A stretch of DNA of 64,000 nucleotides from Bacteroides fragilis (GTDB taxonomy: Bacteria > Bacteroidota > Bacteroidia > Bacteroidales > Bacteroidaceae), in assembly GCF_019583405.1 (NCBI RefSeq), contig NZ_SZUU01000006.1, positions 186,001-250,000 on the forward strand, in the 5' to 3' direction. Below are positions 9,767 through 18,506 of the stretch, piece after piece. Each line of letters begins with the position of its first letter. The first letter of the stretch is position 1. The notes under the pieces are model-generated. The model was not told where the DNA came from. It saw only the letters and a list, made by a program, of their open reading frames with translations, and made no database searches. The translations under genes were made by a program, and so were the position numbers.

Positions 9767-11983
9767 ATGAAAGCATTTTTTCATTTATCATTTATTCTTT
9801 TATTCGTATTCACAGCCTGTACGTCTGCCCCCAAGCAGACAAGCACTGATTACACACAATATGTAAACCCATTTATCGGAACAGACTTCACCGGTAATAC
9901 ATATCCCGGAGCGCAAGCACCTTTCGGCATGGTTCAGCTTAGTCCGGACAACGGACTGCCCGGCTGGGACCGCATTTCAGGATATTTCTATCCCGACAGC
10001 ACAATTGCCGGGTTCAGCCATACTCATCTTTCGGGCACGGGAGCCGGAGACTTATATGACATTTCGTTTATGCCTGTCACCTCGCCCTACAAAGAAGCAG
10101 AAGCTCCGTTGGGCGTCTACTCCAAATTTTCCCATCAGGACGAAAGCGCCACGGCAGGATATTACCAGGTACTGCTGAAAGATTACGGTATCAACGTCGA
10201 ATTGACGGCAACCGAACGATGCGGCATTCAGCGTTACACTTTTCCTGAAGCCAAAGCCGCTATCTTCCTCAACCTGAAAAAGGCTATGAACTGGGACTTC
10301 ACCAACGACTCTCACATAGAAGTAATAGATTCGGTGACTATTCAGGGATATCGCTTTTCCGACGGATGGGCACGAAATCAACACGTATACTTCCGCACCC
10401 GCTTCTCCAAGCCTTTTGCTGCCGTACAGATGGATACTACCGCCATCCTGAAAGATGGTAAACGAATAGGTACCGCTACTGTAGCCCGTTTCGACTTTGA
10501 CACGGAAGACGGTGAACAGATCCTCGTCAATACAGCGCTGTCAGGTGTAAGCATGGAAGGAGCCGCCAAGAACCTGACAGCGGAAGTGCCTGAAAATGAT
10601 TTTGAAAAATACCGTGAGGCTGCCCGCAACAACTGGAATAAGCAGCTCTCTAAAATAGAAATCAAAGGTGATAACGAAGACGACCGGGTAAACTTCTACA
10701 CTGCAATGTACCACAGTATGCTTGCCCCCACCATCTACAGCGATGTGGACGGTGCTTACTACGGACCGGATAAAAAGATACATCAAGCAGACGGATGGGT
10801 GAACTACAGCACTTTCTCACTGTGGGATACATATCGTGCCGCACATCCTCTATTTACCTATACCGAAACGGAACGGGTGAACGACATGGTGAAATCATTC
10901 CTTGCATTCTACGAACAGAACGGTCGCCTGCCGGTCTGGAACTTTTATGGAAGTGAAACCGACATGATGATCGGTTATCATGCCGTTCCCGTGATTGTGG
11001 ATGCTTATCTGAAAGGTATAGGCAACTTTGATCCGGAAAAGGCATTGGAAGCTTGTGTAGCTACCGCCAACCTGGACAATTACCGCGGAATTGGCGCTTA
11101 TAAAGAACTGGGATATGTTCCTTTCAATGAAAAAGATAGTTATAATGCCGAAAACTGGTCGTTATCCAAAACACTTGAATACGCTTATGATGATTACTGC
11201 ATTGCCCGCATGGCAGAAAAACTGGGAAAGAAAGAGATTGCGGACGAATTCTATAAGCGGTCGCAAAACTATCGTAACGTATACAATCCGGCAACCTCGT
11301 TCATGCAACCTCGTGACGACAAGGGAGATTTTCAGAAAGACTTTAAAGCAGATGCTTATACACCGCATATCTGCGAAAGCAACGGTTGGCAATATTTCTG
11401 GTCGGTACAGCATGACATAAACGGACTGATCAGCCTAGTAGGAGGGAAAGAACGCTTTACCCAAAAGCTGGACAGCATGTTCACCTTCCATCCTTCGGCC
11501 GACGACGAACTTCCTTTGTTCAGCACCGGGATGATCGGGCAATACGCACATGGCAATGAACCCAGTCACCACGTCATTTACTTATACAATGCGGTGGACC
11601 AGCCTTGGAAAACTCAGGAGTATGTGGCAAAAGTAATAAACGAACTCTACCTGAACAGCCCTGCCGGACTCTGCGGAAACGAAGACTGTGGACAAATGTC
11701 TGCTTGGTATGTATTCAGTGCCATGGGGTTCTATCCCGTTGATCCGATAAGTGGTAAATACGAAATAGGTACTCCCCTTTTCCCGGAAGTGCAACTGCAC
11801 CTTGACAACGGAAAAACATTCACTGTCAAAGCTCCGGCTGTCAGCAAAGAGAACATCTATATCCGATCAACCAAACTGAATGGAAAACCCTATGATAAAA
11901 GTTACATTACCCATGAACAGATTATGAGCGGTGCAACCCTTGAGTTTGAAATGGGAAAGGAGAAAGTTACAAGCGATAAATAA
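9767..11983 (+). CDS. GH92 exo-alpha-mannosidase, lipoprotein (PUL1)
   Basis: A 738-residue GH92 enzyme, calcium-dependent inverting alpha-mannosidases that trim mannose from N-glycans or mannans. A lipoprotein signal ends at FTAC (Cys18), so it is membrane-anchored. The N-terminal beta-sandwich starts with YVNPFIGT; the catalytic (alpha/alpha)6 domain contains ESNGWQYFW (Glu537, candidate acid), AHGNEPSHH (Glu598) and GNEDCGQMSAWY (637-648). The Glu in the NEPSHH motif corresponds, from my recollection of the BT3990 structure, to a +1 subsite residue linked to alpha-1,2 specificity. The sigma-factor gene follows after 38 bp, an uncommon arrangement in which an enzyme gene leads the regulatory pair. 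Confidence 0.93.
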   Translation: MKAFFHLSFILLFVFTACTSAPKQTSTDYTQYVNPFIGTDFTGNTYPGAQAPFGMVQLSPDNGLPGWDRISGYFYPDSTIAGFSHTHLSGTGAGDLYDISFMPVTSPYKEAEAPLGVYSKFSHQDESATAGYYQVLLKDYGINVELTATERCGIQRYTFPEAKAAIFLNLKKAMNWDFTNDSHIEVIDSVTIQGYRFSDGWARNQHVYFRTRFSKPFAAVQMDTTAILKDGKRIGTATVARFDFDTEDGEQILVNTALSGVSMEGAAKNLTAEVPENDFEKYREAARNNWNKQLSKIEIKGDNEDDRVNFYTAMYHSMLAPTIYSDVDGAYYGPDKKIHQADGWVNYSTFSLWDTYRAAHPLFTYTETERVNDMVKSFLAFYEQNGRLPVWNFYGSETDMMIGYHAVPVIVDAYLKGIGNFDPEKALEACVATANLDNYRGIGAYKELGYVPFNEKDSYNAENWSLSKTLEYAYDDYCIARMAEKLGKKEIADEFYKRSQNYRNVYNPATSFMQPRDDKGDFQKDFKADAYTPHICESNGWQYFWSVQHDINGLISLVGGKERFTQKLDSMFTFHPSADDELPLFSTGMIGQYAHGNEPSHHVIYLYNAVDQPWKTQEYVAKVINELYLNSPAGLCGNEDCGQMSAWYVFSAMGFYPVDPISGKYEIGTPLFPEVQLHLDNGKTFTVKAPAVSKENIYIRSTKLNGKPYDKSYITHEQIMSGATLEFEMGKEKVTSDK

Positions 11984-12021
11984 CTTGTAGCCCGTAAACC
12001 CCAAAACCAGCAGCCAAAAAG

Positions 12022-12576
12022 ATGGACGATACATTTGATATAACCTACAAAGCCCTGTTCCGGAGGTACTATCCGAACCTGATGTTCTACGCCACCCGCC
12101 TGGTGGGCGATGAAGAAGCAGAGGATGTGGTACAGGATGTATTCGTGGAACTGTGGAAACGGAGAGATTCCATGGTAATAGGCGACCAGATCCAGGCCTT
12201 CCTCTATCGCGCGGTATATACCCGGGCCCTGAATGTGCTGAAACATCGCAGCATAGAGGACGGATATTGCGCTGCTGTGGAAGAAATCAACCAAAAAAGA
12301 GCGGAATTCTATCAGCCGGACAACAACGAAGTAATCCGGCGGATAGAAGACCGCGAATTGCGAAACGAAATCTACCAAGCCATTAACGAGCTACCGGACA
12401 AATGCAAGGAAGTGTTTAAGTTGAGCTATCTGCATGAAATGAAGAATAAAGAAATAGCCGACGTGATGGGAGTCTCTTTACGTACGGTAGAAGCCCACAT
12501 GTACAAGGCACTGAAGTTCTTACGAAACCGTCTCGGCCATTTATGGCTTTTATTTCTATTATTTTTCATCAAATAG
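12022..12576 (+). CDS. ECF-type RNA polymerase sigma factor (PUL1)
   Basis: A 184-residue sigma-70 of the extracytoplasmic function class. Region 2 spans about 8-75 (FYATRLVGDEEAEDVVQDVF, then ELWKRRD). Region 4 spans about 120-175, with the helix-turn-helix NKEIADVMGVSLRTVEAHMYKAL. The C terminus ends in a 14-residue hydrophobic tail (LWLLFLLFF), which may sit at the membrane. It is followed by a FecR gene and an STN-bearing SusC, so it is expected to be released when the transporter binds its glycan, and then to drive the PUL1 transport genes. Confidence 0.95.
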   Translation: MDDTFDITYKALFRRYYPNLMFYATRLVGDEEAEDVVQDVFVELWKRRDSMVIGDQIQAFLYRAVYTRALNVLKHRSIEDGYCAAVEEINQKRAEFYQPDNNEVIRRIEDRELRNEIYQAINELPDKCKEVFKLSYLHEMKNKEIADVMGVSLRTVEAHMYKALKFLRNRLGHLWLLFLLFFIK

Positions 12577-12628
12577 ATAAGTGTTTTTAAAGATTTAATT
12601 GTTTCTATTATATAATGAGAAAGAAAAG

Positions 12629-13627
12629 ATGAATAATCTGAGCGAAGAAATATTGATGAGATATCTGACAGGCGAATGTTCTGACGAAGATTTTGCCAGA
12701 GTGAACGCTTGGATCAAAGAATCAGACGATAATGCCCGCCGACTTTTCCGAATGGAAGAGGTATATCATTTGGGCAGACACGACAGCTTTCCTGATCAGA
12801 AAAGAGCTGCCCGGGCAGAAGCACGACTATACAAGAAACTGGCTCAGGAAGATGCACATAGCCGCAAAGTGATCAGAATACAACAATGGATGCGATATGC
12901 CGCTATCATCGTGCTCGCACTGATGATAGGCACCGGAGGCGGATACCTGTACTATCAGGCCGACCCGACCCGGAATATGATAACGGCCTCGTCCACAGAT
13001 GGCAAAGTGAAAGAAGTGATGTTGCCCGATGGCACGAAAGTATGGCTCAATCAATCGGCCACCTTGAGATATCCCAAGGAATTCTCAGAAACCGAAAGAG
13101 ATGTATTTCTCGATGGAGAAGCTTATTTCGAAGTCACTAAGAACCGTCGGTGTCCTTTCGTTGTAGAAAGTGAGGCTATGCGTGTCAAAGTGTTGGGAAC
13201 CACCTTCAACTTCAAGTGCGACAAGAGTCACAAACTCGCAGAAGCAACCTTGATCGAAGGAGAAATAGAAGTGAGAGGAAACCACGATGAAGGAATGATT
13301 ATTCTTTCGCCCGGACAAAAGGCCGAACTGAATAAAACAACCCGCAGACTGGTGGTGAAGCAAGTAGATGCCAAATTGGATGCCGTATGGCACAATGACC
13401 TGATCCCATTCGAACAGGCCGACATCTTTGCCATCACCCGGACGTTGGAACGCTTTTATGATGTAAAAATCATTCTTTCACCCGACATTAAGTCCGACAA
13501 AACTTACTCGGGTGTATTGAAGAAAAAAGATAATATAGAGTCTGTACTCCAATCGTTGGACAACTCTATACCTATCAATTATAAGATTGTGGGAGACAAT
13601 ATCTTTATTTCTTCACGTAACAAGTGA
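12629..13627 (+). CDS. FecR family anti-sigma factor (PUL1)
   Basis: The start at 12629 (MNNLSEEIL) is preceded by AGAAAGAAAAG and lies 52 bp after the sigma gene; an in-frame ATG 30 bp earlier lacks such context. The 332-residue product has a cytoplasmic N terminus that would bind the sigma factor, one membrane helix at about 89-107 (YAAIIVLALMIGTGGGYLYY), a periplasmic FecR domain (DGTKVWLNQSATLRYP onward) and a C-terminal DUF4974-like domain with TYSGVLKKKDNIESVL. It is predicted to pass the signal from the STN domain of the SusC protein to the ECF sigma factor. Confidence 0.93.
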   Translation: MNNLSEEILMRYLTGECSDEDFARVNAWIKESDDNARRLFRMEEVYHLGRHDSFPDQKRAARAEARLYKKLAQEDAHSRKVIRIQQWMRYAAIIVLALMIGTGGGYLYYQADPTRNMITASSTDGKVKEVMLPDGTKVWLNQSATLRYPKEFSETERDVFLDGEAYFEVTKNRRCPFVVESEAMRVKVLGTTFNFKCDKSHKLAEATLIEGEIEVRGNHDEGMIILSPGQKAELNKTTRRLVVKQVDAKLDAVWHNDLIPFEQADIFAITRTLERFYDVKIILSPDIKSDKTYSGVLKKKDNIESVLQSLDNSIPINYKIVGDNIFISSRNK

Positions 13628-13656
13628 GCAACTAATTAAAATAAACATACAGTACC

Positions 13657-15924
13657 ATGAAATTTAAAACATTCCTGGCGGGATGTTTAGGAGGCTTATT
13701 GTCTCTGAACTCCTGCACAAACTCGCCGGACATGACTGATTACGCAGCTTATGTCAACCCATTTATCGGTACAGGCGGACACGGTCATACTTTTCCGGGC
13801 ACCATTGTCCCCCATGGCATGATTTCTCCCAGCCCGGACACCCGTATAGATGGGTGGGACGCTTGTTCGGGCTATTACTATGCAGACTCTACCATCAACG
13901 GATTTTCACACACCCACTTGAGCGGAACCGGTTGTTGCGACTATGGAGATGTACTACTGATGCCTACGGTGGGCGAACAAAAGTACCTCCCCACAGGTTC
14001 ACAGAGCCAGCAGATGGCTTATGCTTCTGCCTTTTCACATCAGAATGAGACTGCCGAACCGGGCTATTACTCAGTCTTCCTGGATACTTATCAAGTAAAA
14101 GCCGAACTGACCGCAACCAAACGGGCAGCCATCCACAAATATACTTTTCCTGAAAGTAAAGAAGCAGGATTCATCCTCGACTTAGACTACAGTCTGCAAC
14201 GGCAGACCAACAAAGAGATGGAAATAGAGGTCATCAGCCCCACCGAAATCTGCGGCCGTAAAAAGACCATGTACTGGGCTTTCGACCAATATATCAACTT
14301 TTATGCAAAATTCTCGAAGCCTTTCACCTACACGTTGGTGACTGATTCGATGGCACTTGATGAAGGAGGCAGACTGCTGCCTACCTGTAAAGCATTACTT
14401 CACTTTGACACTACCAAAGACGAACAAGTGTTTGTCAAAGTCGGAATCTCTGCTGTGGACATAGAGGGTGCACGCAAAAATGTAGAAACTGAAATACCAG
14501 ACTGGGACTTTGACGGAGTACGTAAAGACGCACGCAAAGCGTGGAATGAAACGTTATCGAAGATCGATATTACCACAAATGATAAAGATGACAAAACCAT
14601 CTTCTATACCGCACTCTACCACACTGCCGTTAGTCCGAATCTGTTTACGGACGTAGACGGACGTTATCTGGGTATGGACCTGCAAGTACATCAAGGAGAT
14701 ACACTGAATCCGATGTATACCATTTTTTCTTTATGGGATACCTTCCGTACGCTGCATCCGCTAATGACCATTATAGATCCGGATCTAAACAATGCTTTCA
14801 TCCGTTCACTGATCAAAAAACATCAGGAGGGGGGCATCTTTCCAATGTGGGACATGGCTTCCAACTATACCGGTACAATGATTGGTTACCATGCCGTTCC
14901 CGTCATTGTAGATGCATATATGAAAGGCGATCGTAATTTCGACATCCAAGAAGCTTACCGAGCCTGCGTGCGTGCGGCAGAATATGATACAACAGGAATC
15001 AAATGCCCTGATCTGGTGTTACCCCACCTGATGCCGAAAGCCAAATATTATAAAAACTCAATCGGCTATGTACCGTGTGACCGCGAAAACGAATCGGTTG
15101 CCAAGGCCTTGGAGTACGCTTATGACGACTGGTGTATTTCAGTATTTGCCGATGCATTGAACGACTACGACACCCGGGACAAATACGCACGTTTCGCAAA
15201 AGCCTACGAGTTTTACTTCGATCCGGAAACCCGCTTTATGCGCGGATTGGACAGTAAGGGCGAATGGCGCACTCCCTTCAATCCACGCTCTTCAACTCAC
15301 CGCAACGATGATTATTGTGAAGGGACTGCCTGGCAATGGACCTGGTTCGTTCCACACGACATCGAAGGATTGGTAAAACTAATGGGCGGCGAAGATGCCT
15401 TTGTCGGTAAACTGGATTCTCTGTTTACCGCCGACTCTTCACTGGAAGGCGAAACAACCTCCTCGGACATCAGCGGACTGATCGGACAATATGCCCACGG
15501 CAACGAACCCAGCCACCACGTGATTCATATGTACAACTATGTGAACCGTCCGTGGAGGACACAAGAATTGGTAGACAGCGTATACCGTAGCCAATATGCT
15601 AATGCCGTAGACGGACTGTCGGGAAATGAAGATTGCGGACAAATGTCGGCTTGGTATGTACTCAATTCTATGGGATTCTATCAGGTATGTCCGGGTAAAC
15701 CGGTTTATTCTATCGGACGCCCCGCATTCGATAAAGCCGTGGTTAACCTGCCTGATGGCAAGAAGTTTACAGTGATAGCTAAGAATAACTCGAAAAAGAA
15801 TAAGTATATCAAAAGTATGACATTGAACGGAAAACCATTGGAAAAACCATTCTTTACGCATGACGATATCATAGCAGGCAGTACGTTGGAAATTGAAATG
15901 ACGGATCAGCGGACTCAACCCTAA
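13657..15924 (+). CDS. GH92 exo-alpha-mannosidase, lipoprotein (PUL1)
   Basis: A 755-residue GH92 enzyme beginning 29 bp after fecR. The signal peptide ends at LNSC (Cys20), indicating a lipoprotein. Family hallmarks are YVNPFIGTGGHGHTFPG near the N terminus, FSLWDTFRTLHPL, CEGTAWQWTW (candidate acid), AHGNEPSHH with Glu617, and GNEDCGQMSAWYVL. Like the first PUL1 enzyme it carries the Glu form of the NEPSHH motif, so an alpha-1,2 preference is the first hypothesis. It is not a copy of the first enzyme: the two diverge throughout. Confidence 0.93.
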   Translation: MKFKTFLAGCLGGLLSLNSCTNSPDMTDYAAYVNPFIGTGGHGHTFPGTIVPHGMISPSPDTRIDGWDACSGYYYADSTINGFSHTHLSGTGCCDYGDVLLMPTVGEQKYLPTGSQSQQMAYASAFSHQNETAEPGYYSVFLDTYQVKAELTATKRAAIHKYTFPESKEAGFILDLDYSLQRQTNKEMEIEVISPTEICGRKKTMYWAFDQYINFYAKFSKPFTYTLVTDSMALDEGGRLLPTCKALLHFDTTKDEQVFVKVGISAVDIEGARKNVETEIPDWDFDGVRKDARKAWNETLSKIDITTNDKDDKTIFYTALYHTAVSPNLFTDVDGRYLGMDLQVHQGDTLNPMYTIFSLWDTFRTLHPLMTIIDPDLNNAFIRSLIKKHQEGGIFPMWDMASNYTGTMIGYHAVPVIVDAYMKGDRNFDIQEAYRACVRAAEYDTTGIKCPDLVLPHLMPKAKYYKNSIGYVPCDRENESVAKALEYAYDDWCISVFADALNDYDTRDKYARFAKAYEFYFDPETRFMRGLDSKGEWRTPFNPRSSTHRNDDYCEGTAWQWTWFVPHDIEGLVKLMGGEDAFVGKLDSLFTADSSLEGETTSSDISGLIGQYAHGNEPSHHVIHMYNYVNRPWRTQELVDSVYRSQYANAVDGLSGNEDCGQMSAWYVLNSMGFYQVCPGKPVYSIGRPAFDKAVVNLPDGKKFTVIAKNNSKKNKYIKSMTLNGKPLEKPFFTHDDIIAGSTLEIEMTDQRTQP

Positions 15925-15989
15925 CCACAGATTATGCGAACGTAATAGAAAATATATAATATCCATATAGCAATACATTTATCCACACC

Positions 15990-18260
15990 ATGAGAAAAAT
16001 ACTTTTGACCGCTTGCCTCATAGCTTGCTCACTAATGGCTAAGGCCAAAGACTGGGCCCAATACGTAAACCCACTGATGGGAACACAGTCTTCTTTCGAA
16101 TTATCAACAGGGAACACCTATCCCGCTATTGCACGTCCGTGGGGAATGAACTTCTGGACACCACAAACGGGCAAGATGGGGGACGGATGGCAATACACGT
16201 ATACAGCCAACAAAATCAGGGGATTCAAGCAAACTCACCAACCCAGCCCATGGATCAATGATTACGGACAATTCTCCATCATGCCCGTCACAGGTAAACT
16301 TGAGTTTGATGAAGAAAAACGTGCCAGTTGGTTCAGTCATAAAGGCGAAATAGCAACCCCTTCCTACTATAAAGTATATTTGGCCGAACACGATGTAGTG
16401 ACCGAAATGACTCCGACAGAACGTGCGGTTCTGTTCCGTTTCACCTTTCCCGAAAACGAACACTCATACATTGTAGTGGATGCATTCGACAAGGGTTCCT
16501 ACGTAAAAGTAATTCCGGAAGAGAACAAGATAATCGGCTACACCACCCGTAACAGTGGCGGAGTACCCGAGAATTTCAAAAACTACTTCGTTATCGAGTT
16601 CGACAAGCCTTTCACTTACAAAGGCACTTTTGCAGACAACAAGCTGGAAGAAGGCAACTTGGAACAGAAAGCCGACCATACGGGAGCCGTCGTTGGTTTC
16701 AGTACCCGTAAAGGTGAAATCGTGCATGCTCGTATAGCTTCTTCGTTCATTAGCTTCGAACAAGCGGCTCAGAACCTTAAAGAATTGAGTAACGACTCTT
16801 TTGAGCAACTTGCACAAAAAGGGAATGATGCCTGGAACAATGTATTAGGTAAAATAGAAGTAGAAGGCGGCAATCTGGATCAGTACCGTACATTCTACTC
16901 TTGCCTCTACCGTTCTCTACTGTTCCCCCGCAAATTTTATGAGTTTACGGCAGACGGGCAACCGGTTCATTATAGTCCTTACAACGGTCAGGTACTACCC
17001 GGATATATGTATACCGATACAGGATTTTGGGATACATTCCGTTGCCTGTTTCCATTCCTGAACCTGATGTACCCATCGATAAACAAAGAAATACAAGAAG
17101 GACTTGTCAATACTTATAAGGAAAGCGGCTTCTTTCCGGAATGGGCGAGTCCCGGACACAGAGGTTGCATGATTGGCAATAACTCTGCTTCAGTATTGGT
17201 AGACGCCTATATGAAAGGAGTAAAGGTAGACGATGTGAAAACTCTGTATGAAGGGCTGATTCACGGTACAGAGAATGTACATCCGGAAGTCTCTTCTACC
17301 GGACGCTTGGGGTATCAGTATTACAATAAGCTGGGCTACGTACCCTATGACGTGAAAATCAATGAAAATACAGCCCGCACCTTAGAATACGCTTACGATG
17401 ACTGGTGCATCTACCAACTGGCTAAAGCCCTGAACCGACCGAAAAAAGAAATTGAACTGTTTGCCAAACGTGCCATGAACTACCGGAATGTATTCGACAA
17501 AGAAAGTAAACTGATGCGTGGCCGTAATGAAAACGGCCAGTTCCAGTCACCATTCTCTCCGTTGAAGTGGGGAGATGCATTCACAGAAGGTAACAGCTGG
17601 CATTACTCTTGGTCGGTATTTCACGACCCGCAAGGATTAATCGATCTGATGGGAGGCAAAAAGATGTTTATCACGATGCTGGACTCCGTATTTGCAGTTC
17701 CTCCCATATTCGATGACAGTTATTATGGACAGGTGATCCACGAAATCCGCGAAATGACCGTGATGAACATGGGCAACTATGCACACGGCAACCAACCGAT
17801 ACAGCACATGATTTACCTGTACAATTATGCCGGACAGCCCTGGAAAGCGCAATACTGGCTTCGTCAAGTAATGGACCGCATGTATACTCCGGGCCCTGAC
17901 GGTTACTGTGGCGACGAGGACAACGGACAGACCTCTGCCTGGTATGTATTCTCAGCCCTCGGATTCTATCCGGTATGTCCAGGAACAGATGAGTATGTCA
18001 TTGGAGCCCCTCTGTTCAAAAAGGCAACGCTACACTTTGAAAATGGCAATAATCTTGTGATCGATGCACAGAATAACAGTAAGGAGAATCTTTATATCGA
18101 ATCCCTCCGGGTCAACGGGCAAGAATCAACTCGGAACTATCTGAAGCATGCCGATCTGCTGCAAGGCGGAACCATTGAATTCAAAATGAGTTCACAACCC
18201 AACCTCAACAGAGGCATCAACGACGATGATGCCCCCTATTCATTCTCCAAGGTGAAATAG
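15990..18260 (+). CDS. GH92 mannosidase with a Gln-variant subsite motif (PUL1)
   Basis: A 756-residue GH92 protein with a signal peptide ending near AKA (about residue 20) and no lipobox Cys, so probably periplasmic and soluble. It has YVNPLMGTQSS, FTEGNSWHYSWSV and GDEDNGQTSAWY. The subsite motif reads AHGNQPIQH (Gln602) instead of AHGNEPSHH. The N-terminal signature NTYPAIARPWGMNFWTPQ is shared with the PUL2 GH92, so these two form a separate subgroup. A linkage other than alpha-1,2 is a reasonable inference. It starts 65 bp after the previous GH92. Confidence 0.92.
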   Translation: MRKILLTACLIACSLMAKAKDWAQYVNPLMGTQSSFELSTGNTYPAIARPWGMNFWTPQTGKMGDGWQYTYTANKIRGFKQTHQPSPWINDYGQFSIMPVTGKLEFDEEKRASWFSHKGEIATPSYYKVYLAEHDVVTEMTPTERAVLFRFTFPENEHSYIVVDAFDKGSYVKVIPEENKIIGYTTRNSGGVPENFKNYFVIEFDKPFTYKGTFADNKLEEGNLEQKADHTGAVVGFSTRKGEIVHARIASSFISFEQAAQNLKELSNDSFEQLAQKGNDAWNNVLGKIEVEGGNLDQYRTFYSCLYRSLLFPRKFYEFTADGQPVHYSPYNGQVLPGYMYTDTGFWDTFRCLFPFLNLMYPSINKEIQEGLVNTYKESGFFPEWASPGHRGCMIGNNSASVLVDAYMKGVKVDDVKTLYEGLIHGTENVHPEVSSTGRLGYQYYNKLGYVPYDVKINENTARTLEYAYDDWCIYQLAKALNRPKKEIELFAKRAMNYRNVFDKESKLMRGRNENGQFQSPFSPLKWGDAFTEGNSWHYSWSVFHDPQGLIDLMGGKKMFITMLDSVFAVPPIFDDSYYGQVIHEIREMTVMNMGNYAHGNQPIQHMIYLYNYAGQPWKAQYWLRQVMDRMYTPGPDGYCGDEDNGQTSAWYVFSALGFYPVCPGTDEYVIGAPLFKKATLHFENGNNLVIDAQNNSKENLYIESLRVNGQESTRNYLKHADLLQGGTIEFKMSSQPNLNRGINDDDAPYSFSKVK

Positions 18261-18287
18261 TCCTCTCTCTTTAGACAACTCATATAT

Positions 18288-18342
18288 CCCCTGAGGGTGC
18301 ATACCCATCATCCAATACAGATACACGTACGCATCCTCAGGG
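18288..18342 (+). promoter_or_regulatory. Long-loop hairpin between GH92 and susC (PUL1)
   Basis: The arms CCCCTGAGGGTGC (ending at 18300) and GCATCCTCAGGG (18331-18342) pair with a single G:U, enclosing about 30 nt. No T-run follows, so it is not a classical terminator. It may be a 3'-end stabiliser or attenuator in the 246-bp gap before susC. A second small hairpin (AAGTGT...ACACTT) lies near 18382-18403. No TAnnTTTG box is evident in this gap, as expected if an ECF sigma recognises the susC promoter. Confidence 0.4.
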
Positions 18343-18506
18343 ACATATAAAATAATTCTCAAAAAAGTTAGTAACTGAAGTAAGTGTTTCTTTCGGGACA
18401 CTTGTTTTATTAACATCAAGGGTACAAAAGCCGTTGAGTTATATTATAAATACAATGCTTAAACCTTGTATGTTTTTAAAGTTAACTAATTAATTTAATT
18501 ATATCA

